From positions 1 through 36,722 of the forward strand of contig JAFWQT010000063.1 of NCBI GenBank assembly GCA_017508965.1: a stretch of DNA of 36,722 nucleotides. The letters run 5' to 3'. This DNA is from Prevotella sp. Lineage in GTDB: Bacteria; Bacteroidota; Bacteroidia; Bacteroidales; Bacteroidaceae. This document shows positions 30,103-36,722 of this stretch, in pieces; position 1 is the stretch's first letter, and each line of letters opens with the position of its first letter. The notes beneath the pieces are model-generated. The model was not told the origin of the DNA, made no database searches, and worked only from the letters and a program-made list of their open reading frames with translations. The translations under genes were made by a program, and so were the position numbers.

Positions 30103-31914
30103 ATGAAACGACAACTGTTATCACTATTCATTATTTTATGCTGCGCCACCACCATGATGGCGCAGCAGTCGCCCAACGGGAAACTGACGGTTGAACCGCG
30201 CCAGCAGAAGCTGGTGGTCAGCTATCAGCAGCAGCCGGTTATTGAAGTGGAGACCGGCATTGAAACGGCGGCCCTCAGAAAGAGTAAGCCGAAACGCATC
30301 AGCGCCGACTACCAGATGATTGCGGGCAAGAAAAGCCACTGCACCAACGAGGCTAACGAGTATCGATGCGGCGCACTGGTGGTGCGCATCTACAACGACG
30401 GCATCGCCCTGCGCTACGAGTACAATGGACTGAAAGACGCGAAACAGCCCGAGGAACTGACGGCCTACCGCATTCCCGAGGGTACACGCCGATGGATGCA
30501 GCAATGGGCAGAATCCTACGAGGGATTCTTCCCGTTCAGCACTACGGCAAAGGAGAAACCCGTGCCGAGTTTCAGCGGCACCTTCACATCTCCCGACGGC
30601 TTCAACAACCGCTGGGGCTACCCCGCCCTGTTGGAGCCTACCGACGGTGTCTTTGCCCTGATTACAGAGGCAAACATCGAAAGACAGCAGAGCGCCTCGT
30701 GTCTCTATAACGACGGCGAACGGTTCCGTGTGGTGCCCGACAAGAACGAGAAGCGACTCAATGGCGAATGGCACACGCCTTGGCGTGTGGTCATCGTGGG
30801 TTCGCTGGCCGACGTGGTGGAATCCACCCTCGTCACCGATGTGGCCGAGCCATGCCTTCTGGAGGATACCAGCTGGATTCATCCTGGCGTGGTCTCATGG
30901 GTTTATTGGGCCTACAACCATGGTTCCAACGACTACAACATCATCAAGAAATACGTTGACATGGCAGCTACGCTGCATCTGCCCTATGTACTTATCGATG
31001 CGGAATGGGACGAGATGACCAACGGCAAAACCATCGAGGATGCCGTTGCCTACGCCCGTCAGCAGAGCGTTCGTCCGCTGATTTGGTATAACTCAAGCGT
31101 GGGCTGGATTGACGGAGCGCCGGGACCAAAGTTCCGCCTCAACAAGCCAGAAGACCGTGAACGCGAGTTTGCCTGGTGTGAGAAAATCGGGGTGGCCGGC
31201 GTGAAGATAGATTTCTTCTCAGGCGACAACCAGATGAACATGGACTATTGCATAGATTTGCTGGAGAGCGCGGCACGCCACCACCTGCTGGTGAATTTCC
31301 ATGGTGCCACCATCCCCCGCGGCTGGCAGCGCACCTATCCTAACCTGCTCTCTACCGAGGGTGTCTATGGTGCCGAGTGGTACAACAACGTGCCCACCTT
31401 CACCAACCGTGCCGCAAGCCATAACGCCACGTTGCCCTTCACCCGCAACGTGATAGGACCGATGGACTACACGCCCTGCGCCTTCAGCGATTCGCAGCAT
31501 CCGCACATCACGAGCCATGCCCACGAACTGGCACTTACGGTTCTCTTCGAGAGCGGACTACAGCATCTGGCCGACCGCCCTGAGAGTTTCTTGGCTCAGC
31601 CGCAGGCCGTACAGGATTTCTTTGGACTACTTCCCGCCGCATGGGACGAGACGCGCTACGTGAGCGGCTATCCCGGACAAAGCGCGGTGCTGGCACGCCG
31701 TAGCGGCAGCCGCTGGTTTGTGGCAGGCATCAATGGTACCGACGAGCCTCAAGCACTGAAGTGCGACCTCAGTTTCATCGGCACAAACCGGAAAGCCACC
31801 CTGTTTGCCGACAGCGGCAATGCCAATGTGCCCTGGCAGATTTCAACCATAAGCACGCCGCCCTCTTCGGTGGCATGCCAGCCCCGTGGCGGTTTTGTCA
31901 TCGTCGTAGAGTAA
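30103..31914 (+). CDS. Glycoside hydrolase family 97 protein, retaining type
   Basis: This 603-residue protein has an N-terminal signal (LLSLFIILCCATTMMAQ), a beta-sandwich domain (about 25-260), a TIM barrel (about 265-520) and a C-terminal all-beta domain. Family marks are WIHPGVVSWVYWAYNHGSND, YVLIDAEWDEM, GVKIDFFSGDNQ and NFHGATIPRGWQRTYPNLL. Asp370 in VKIDFF is in the position of the nucleophile of retaining GH97 alpha-galactosidases. SusB-type inverting alpha-glucosidases lack it and use glutamates. An alpha-galactosidase or beta-L-arabinopyranosidase is therefore more likely than an alpha-glucosidase. It is probably periplasmic. It overlaps nothing and sits 46 bp before the GH127/146 gene. 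Confidence 0.92.
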   Translation: MKRQLLSLFIILCCATTMMAQQSPNGKLTVEPRQQKLVVSYQQQPVIEVETGIETAALRKSKPKRISADYQMIAGKKSHCTNEANEYRCGALVVRIYNDGIALRYEYNGLKDAKQPEELTAYRIPEGTRRWMQQWAESYEGFFPFSTTAKEKPVPSFSGTFTSPDGFNNRWGYPALLEPTDGVFALITEANIERQQSASCLYNDGERFRVVPDKNEKRLNGEWHTPWRVVIVGSLADVVESTLVTDVAEPCLLEDTSWIHPGVVSWVYWAYNHGSNDYNIIKKYVDMAATLHLPYVLIDAEWDEMTNGKTIEDAVAYARQQSVRPLIWYNSSVGWIDGAPGPKFRLNKPEDREREFAWCEKIGVAGVKIDFFSGDNQMNMDYCIDLLESAARHHLLVNFHGATIPRGWQRTYPNLLSTEGVYGAEWYNNVPTFTNRAASHNATLPFTRNVIGPMDYTPCAFSDSQHPHITSHAHELALTVLFESGLQHLADRPESFLAQPQAVQDFFGLLPAAWDETRYVSGYPGQSAVLARRSGSRWFVAGINGTDEPQALKCDLSFIGTNRKATLFADSGNANVPWQISTISTPPSSVACQPRGGFVIVVE

Positions 31915-31960
31915 TTTAAACAACAATATTATAAAAAGTATAATACATTATTATAATAAC

Positions 31961-34426
31961 ATGAATAAAACTATAGTCAATTGCTTTAGGATACTTGCTA
32001 TCCCCTTTCTCACAATGATTGCCACAACGGGATGGGCACAGGATAAACTGTATGCCAACGAGTTCCCGTTGGGCGACGTCACCCTGCTTGACGGTCCGCT
32101 GAAACATGCACGCGACCTGAACATCAAGACATTGCTGAAATACGACTGCGACCGGCTGCTGGCACCTTACCGCAAAGAGGCCGGACTGCAACCAAAGGCG
32201 AAGGCCTATCCCAACTGGGACGGACTCGACGGACACGTGGGAGGCCACTACCTGACTGCCATGGCCATCAATGCCGCCACGGGCAGCAATGAATGCCGCC
32301 AGCGCATGGAATACATGATAGGCGAACTGCAGGAGTGTGCTGATGCCAACAACAAGAACCATCCCGATTGGGGACAGGGCTATGTGGGCGGCATGCCCGG
32401 CAGCGAACGCATCTGGAGCAACTTCAAGAAAGGCGACTTCGGCGTGTACTTCGGCTCATGGGCTCCGTTCTACAATCTGCATAAAATGTATGCCGGACTG
32501 CGCGATGCCTGGCTCTACTGCGGCAACGAACAGGCCAAACAGCTGTTCCTTGGTTTTTGCGACTGGGCTATTCAGCTGACCGCGGGCTTGAGCGATGAGC
32601 AGATGGAAAGCATGCTGGGCAACGAGCACGGCGGCATGAACGAGGTGCTGGCCGACGCCTATGCCATCACGCAGGATCACAAATACCTCAAAGTAGCCAT
32701 GCGCTTCTCACACCGCAGGCTGCTTACGCCCATGTCCCAGCGCGTGGACAACCTCGACAACATGCACGCCAACACGCAGGTGCCAAAGGTTGTGGGCTTT
32801 GAGCGCATCGACGAACTGGCAAACCTTTATCCGATTAAGCATTGCAGGCGTGATGAAAACGGAAAGACGGTTTGCGGGTCATCAAACACCGAGCCATACC
32901 ACGAGGCCGCCAGTTTCTTCTGGGATATCGTCACCGGCCAGCGCTCACTGGCCTTCGGCGGAAACAGCCGCCGCGAGCACTTCCCCAGCAAGGAGTCCTG
33001 CACCGACTTCATCAACGACATTGACGGTCCGGAGACCTGCAACACCAATAACATGCTGAAGCTGACGGAAGACCTGCACCGCCGTAATCCAGAGGCGCGC
33101 TATGCCGACTACTACGAACTGGCCACGTTCAACCACATCCTCTCGTCGCAGCATCCCGAGCATGGCGGTTACGTCTACTTCACACCCGCCCGTCCCCGTC
33201 ACTACCGCAACTACTCGGCTCCGAACGAGGCCATGTGGTGCTGCGTGGGAACAGGAATGGAGAACCACGGCAAGTACGGACAATTCATTTATACCCATGT
33301 GGGCAATGCGCTTTACGTGAACCTCTTCGTAGCATCAGAGCTGAACTGGAAAGAGAAAGGTATCGTAATCCGTCAGGAGACACAGTTCCCCTATGCCGAA
33401 ACGAGTCGTATCACCATCACACAGGGCAAGGGTGAGTTCCCGTTGCTGGTGCGCTATCCAGGCTGGGTAAAGCCCGGACAATTCACCGTAAAGGTAAACG
33501 GCCAGCCCGTAGACATCATCAGCGGACCGTCTAGCTACATCTCCATCGACCGCAAGTGGAAGAAGGGTGATGTCATCGACATCACGTTCCCCATGCACAA
33601 CAGCATCAAATACCTGCCCAACGTACCTCAATACATCGCCCTGATGCACGGCCCCATCCTGCTTGCCGCCAAGACGGGCACCGAGGACATGGCACACCTC
33701 ATTGCCGACGACAGCCGTTTCGGACAGTATGCCAGCGGCAAGAAGCTGCCCATCAACGAGGCTCCCATTCTCATCAACAACGACATCGACGCCATTGCCG
33801 GCCAGATAACGCCCATTGGGGACCAACCGCTCCACTTCATGCTGGAGACGAAGGTGGTGAATGCTCCCGACGACAAGGCTTTTACCCTACAACCTTTCTT
33901 TGAGGTTCACGACTCGCGTTACATGATGTACTGGCTGGCGCTATCGGAAAAGAATTACAAGAGCTATCTCGACGACCTGGCTAAACAGGAGCAGGAGCGG
34001 CAGGCACTCGAGGCACGCACCGTGGACAAGGTGCAGCCCGGCGAACAGCAGCCCGAGACCGACCATAAGATGATGACCGACCAGTCATATACGGGCAACT
34101 CCAACGACGTGTTCTACCGCGATGCCCGCGACGGCCATTACTTCAGCTACCTGATGCAGACCGGCAAGAACGAACAGCTCAGCCTGCGTCTGAAATACTG
34201 GGGTGTGGGCGAATGGAAGACCCACGAGTTCGACATCTTCGTCGACGACGTGCTGGTGAAAGAAGTAAACAACACGGGCAAGTACCGCATCTCGGAATTC
34301 AAGTACGAGACCTACCCGCTTCCCGCCGAAGTGCTGAAGGGAAAGAGTCAGGTGCGCATCAAGTTTGTGGCCAAGCCACACCGCCAGATTGGCGAGATTT
34401 ACGAAGTAAGATTAGTAAAAGAATAA
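31961..34426 (+). CDS. GH127/GH146-type beta-L-arabinofuranosidase (DUF1680)
   Basis: This 821-residue protein has a signal peptide (ILAIPFLTMIATTGWAQ). The alpha/alpha barrel includes WDGLDGHVGGHYLTAMA, GNEHGGMNEVLADAY and NNMLKLTEDLHRRNP. The zinc-thiolate centre typical of the family is visible: Glu339 (GNSRREHF), Cys360 (ETCNTNN) and the pair Cys427-Cys428 (MWCCVGTG), one cysteine serving as nucleophile. Beta-sandwich domains follow, and the C-terminal 160 residues (from about TDQSYTGNSNDVFYRDA) form an added domain. Such enzymes remove beta-L-arabinofuranose from plant glycoproteins and pectic side chains. A short AT-rich inverted repeat fills the gap before it, and the GH2 gene starts 5 bp after its stop. 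Confidence 0.9.
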   Translation: MNKTIVNCFRILAIPFLTMIATTGWAQDKLYANEFPLGDVTLLDGPLKHARDLNIKTLLKYDCDRLLAPYRKEAGLQPKAKAYPNWDGLDGHVGGHYLTAMAINAATGSNECRQRMEYMIGELQECADANNKNHPDWGQGYVGGMPGSERIWSNFKKGDFGVYFGSWAPFYNLHKMYAGLRDAWLYCGNEQAKQLFLGFCDWAIQLTAGLSDEQMESMLGNEHGGMNEVLADAYAITQDHKYLKVAMRFSHRRLLTPMSQRVDNLDNMHANTQVPKVVGFERIDELANLYPIKHCRRDENGKTVCGSSNTEPYHEAASFFWDIVTGQRSLAFGGNSRREHFPSKESCTDFINDIDGPETCNTNNMLKLTEDLHRRNPEARYADYYELATFNHILSSQHPEHGGYVYFTPARPRHYRNYSAPNEAMWCCVGTGMENHGKYGQFIYTHVGNALYVNLFVASELNWKEKGIVIRQETQFPYAETSRITITQGKGEFPLLVRYPGWVKPGQFTVKVNGQPVDIISGPSSYISIDRKWKKGDVIDITFPMHNSIKYLPNVPQYIALMHGPILLAAKTGTEDMAHLIADDSRFGQYASGKKLPINEAPILINNDIDAIAGQITPIGDQPLHFMLETKVVNAPDDKAFTLQPFFEVHDSRYMMYWLALSEKNYKSYLDDLAKQEQERQALEARTVDKVQPGEQQPETDHKMMTDQSYTGNSNDVFYRDARDGHYFSYLMQTGKNEQLSLRLKYWGVGEWKTHEFDIFVDDVLVKEVNNTGKYRISEFKYETYPLPAEVLKGKSQVRIKFVAKPHRQIGEIYEVRLVKE

Positions 34427-34431
34427 AGGAT

Positions 34432-36675
34432 ATGAGACAAAAAGGAATAACAGTCATGCTGATGGCAGCGATGCTGCTCATGGCAAGTGAGATATCGGCC
34501 AAATCAGAAAAACTGCCTCGCAAACAGCTGCTTAACGACCAGTGGCAGTTCGTACAGAACGACAGCAACTTTACGAAAGCCCACGCGGTGACGCTGCCCC
34601 ACGACTGGAGCATACTGCAACGGTTCGACGTCAATGCCCCCACCGGCAACGACGGTGCCTACCTGCCCGCCGGAAAAGGATGGTATCGCCGCCAGCTGAC
34701 GCTGGGCAAGGCCTACGAGGGCAAGAAAGTGCGCCTCTACTTCGAAGGCGTCTACATGAACTCCCACGTCTATGTCAACGGCCAGTTGGCCGGCGGCTGG
34801 CCTTACGGTTATTCGGGATTCTGGGTAGATGCCACACCTTATATTAAAATAGGACAGAACGAGATAGTGGTCAGCGTTGACAATTCGCAGCAGAAGAACT
34901 GCCGCTGGTACTCTGGTTCGGGAATCTATCGCAACGTCTGGCTAGTCACCACGCCTAAGACCTATATCGACGACTGGAGCGTACAGGTGAACACCCCCGA
35001 CATTCACCATGTGGAACTCTCTGCCACCGTTATCCGCGAAGACGGCACCACCTACCCCATCAGCCGTACCATCGAGGTGGCCGAGCCCCGACTGTGGTCG
35101 CCCGACGATCCTTATCTCTACCAGACGGAACTCGAAGTGCCGGGCACCGACCGCATCAGCGTCACCTACGGCATCCGTACCATTGAGTTCGACGGCGAGA
35201 AAGGACTGCGCCTCAACGGCAAGCCGATAAAACTTAACGGAGCCTGCGTGCACCACGACAACGGAATACTTGGTGCCGCTGCCTACGACGAAGCCGAATA
35301 CCGCAAGGCACGCCTGATGAAAGAGGCCGGTTTCAATGCCGTGCGCACCAGCCATAACCCGCCGTCGGAGGCCTTCCTCCGTGCCTGCGACGAAGTGGGC
35401 CTGCTGGTCATCGACGAGTCGTTCGACGGATGGCGCGAGCATAAGAACGAGAACGTACACGACTACTCCACGCTCTTCGATGAGTGGTGGCAGCGCGATG
35501 TGGAGGCCATGGTGCGCCGCGACCGTTTGCATCCCAGCATCTTCTGCTGGTCGACGGGCAACGAGGTCATCGAGCGCAAGAAGATTGAGGTGGTGAAAAC
35601 CGCCCACAACCTGGCCGAAAGCATTCGTGCCAACGACCCGCAGCACCGTCCCGTCACTTCGGCACTGGCCGCATGGGACCGCGACTGGGACATCTACGAC
35701 CCGCTGGCTGCCGAGCACGACATCGTGGGATATAACTACCTGATATTCCTGGCAGAGGGCGACCACAAGCGCGTGCCCAAGCGAGTCATGATGCAGACGG
35801 AGAGCTATCCGCGCGACGCATGGCGCAACTACCGTCAGACGATGGACCACAGCTATATCTTCGGCGACTTCGTATGGACAGGTCTCGACTACCTGGGCGA
35901 GTCGGGCATCGGCCGTTACTACTACGAAGGCGAGGTGCCGGGCGAGTCGTGGGAGCGCCCGCTCTATCCCTGGCATGCTGCCTACTGCGGCGATGTTGAC
36001 TTTACCGGAATGCGCAAGCCCATCAGCCACTACCGTTCCATGATTTGGAACGAGAAAGGCGAAAAACTGTTCCTCGCGGTGCGCGAACCCGACGGCTATC
36101 ACGGCAAGGTAAAGACCTCGATGTGGAGCACATGGCCCACCCAGGAGAGCTGGACGTGGCCGGGATGGGAAGGCAAGCCCATCGAGGTGGAAGTGTACAG
36201 CCGCGAGCCGAGAGTCAGCCTCTACCTGAACAACCAGCTAGTGGCAGAACAGCCGACCGCAGAAATGAAGGCCACCTTTACCCTGCCCTACCAGCCCGGC
36301 ACGCTTCGTGCTGTTGCGGGTAACGAGCAGAGCGAACTGCAGACGGCCGGAGCTCCTGCCCGTATCCGTCTGACTGCCGACCGCGACCGCATGGCGACTG
36401 GCGGACTTGCCTTCGTCACCATAGAGATTACGGATGCCCAGGGCCGCGTGGTGCCTACGGCCGACACCGAGATGACCTTCAGCGTAGCGGGCAATGCCTC
36501 GCTGCTCGCAGCCGGAAATGCCGACATCAAGGACGAGGACCCCTATTTCGACAACCGTCACCGGGCATGGCACGGACGCGCCCTTGCCGTGGTCCGCAAC
36601 ACGGGCCGGCAGGGCAAGAGCACACTGACCGTCACCGCCAAAGGTCTGCCTGCAGCCCGTCTGGTGCTGAAATAA
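34432..36675 (+). CDS. Glycoside hydrolase family 2 protein, beta-galactosidase type
   Basis: This 747-residue GH2 enzyme starts at ATG 34432. The signal peptide is followed by the sugar-binding domain (LPHDWSILQRFD, GWYRRQLTLG, GVYMNSHVYVNGQLAGGWPY) and a short Ig-like domain. The TIM barrel has LNGACVHHDNGILGAA, TSHNPPSEAFLRACDEVGLL and the acid/base Glu378 in CWSTGNEV. The nucleophile is Glu457 in MQTESYPRDAW. The C-terminus has a DUF4982-like and an invasin/Big-type beta domain (RIRLTADRDRMATGGLAFVT). Beta-galactosidase is the usual activity for this arrangement, and others are possible. The middle Ig domain looks about 35 residues shorter than normal. It is the last gene in the window, and nothing is seen in the final 47 bp. 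Confidence 0.9.
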   Translation: MRQKGITVMLMAAMLLMASEISAKSEKLPRKQLLNDQWQFVQNDSNFTKAHAVTLPHDWSILQRFDVNAPTGNDGAYLPAGKGWYRRQLTLGKAYEGKKVRLYFEGVYMNSHVYVNGQLAGGWPYGYSGFWVDATPYIKIGQNEIVVSVDNSQQKNCRWYSGSGIYRNVWLVTTPKTYIDDWSVQVNTPDIHHVELSATVIREDGTTYPISRTIEVAEPRLWSPDDPYLYQTELEVPGTDRISVTYGIRTIEFDGEKGLRLNGKPIKLNGACVHHDNGILGAAAYDEAEYRKARLMKEAGFNAVRTSHNPPSEAFLRACDEVGLLVIDESFDGWREHKNENVHDYSTLFDEWWQRDVEAMVRRDRLHPSIFCWSTGNEVIERKKIEVVKTAHNLAESIRANDPQHRPVTSALAAWDRDWDIYDPLAAEHDIVGYNYLIFLAEGDHKRVPKRVMMQTESYPRDAWRNYRQTMDHSYIFGDFVWTGLDYLGESGIGRYYYEGEVPGESWERPLYPWHAAYCGDVDFTGMRKPISHYRSMIWNEKGEKLFLAVREPDGYHGKVKTSMWSTWPTQESWTWPGWEGKPIEVEVYSREPRVSLYLNNQLVAEQPTAEMKATFTLPYQPGTLRAVAGNEQSELQTAGAPARIRLTADRDRMATGGLAFVTIEITDAQGRVVPTADTEMTFSVAGNASLLAAGNADIKDEDPYFDNRHRAWHGRALAVVRNTGRQGKSTLTVTAKGLPAARLVLK

Positions 36676-36722
36676 GGTACGACGGTTTAAGGGAATTTAA
36701 CAGAAAATGGCGGGATATTCAC

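Noticed and set aside
34213..34431. Upstream extension of the GH2 reading frame
   Set aside because: It overlaps the 3' part of the GH127/146 gene. ATG 34432 begins a proper signal peptide.

Overview
The window looks like a chromosomal segment from a Bacteroidales bacterium, most likely Prevotella or a close relative. The reasons are a type IX secretion (T9SS/gliding) gene block, recurrent -7 promoter elements of the Bacteroidetes form TAnnTTTG, lipoprotein and Sec signals typical of the phylum, and a carbohydrate-degradation operon. No tRNA, rRNA, CRISPR array, integrase or transposase gene was seen.

Layout. (1) 1-1122, minus strand: a partial membrane protein and an MFS-like transporter, diverging from malate dehydrogenase (mdh). 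(2) 1350-2961: mdh and a gamma-carbonic-anhydrase-like hexapeptide protein. (3) 2962-3909: about 950 bp without a convincing intact gene, packed with repeats: an octamer-array hairpin, four short palindromes, a 304-bp inverted-repeat element with a possible 5-bp target duplication, a strong hairpin and a small coding remnant. (4) 3910-10184: the T9SS core porP/sprF-gldK-gldL-gldM-gldN, followed by an outer-membrane barrel protein and priA (to 13308). (5) 13515-16511: two FadL/OmpP1-family porins, tail to tail around a bidirectional terminator. (6) 16670-18727, minus: a PgpH-type 7TM-HD phosphodiesterase, diverging from gltX, waaA (kdtA) and a CPBP-family membrane protease (to 22564). (7) 23001-25384, minus: an AmmeMemoRadiSam pair, in which one ORF is a Memo-AMMECR1 fusion with a lipoprotein signal and the next is the radical SAM partner. 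(8) 25601-27363: an alpha/beta hydrolase and a membrane-anchored winged-helix regulator. (9) 27548-36675: an apparent operon of an alpha/beta hydrolase, GH43, GH97, GH127/146 and GH2 enzymes, probably for a plant glycan rich in arabinose and galactose. No SusC/SusD pair lies inside the window.

The most unusual signal is the repeat content. Several gene junctions carry tandem arrays of 7-8 bp units, and three of these are arranged as inverted pairs with long stems. One such hairpin lies in frame inside priA, and a close copy of its arm supplies the start codon of the radical SAM gene. GC-rich palindromes also sit in frame inside priA (once), waaA (twice) and the gldN signal peptide. Together these resemble palindromic elements that invade coding sequence without breaking the frame. 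All product names come from reading motifs by eye; no database search was run.
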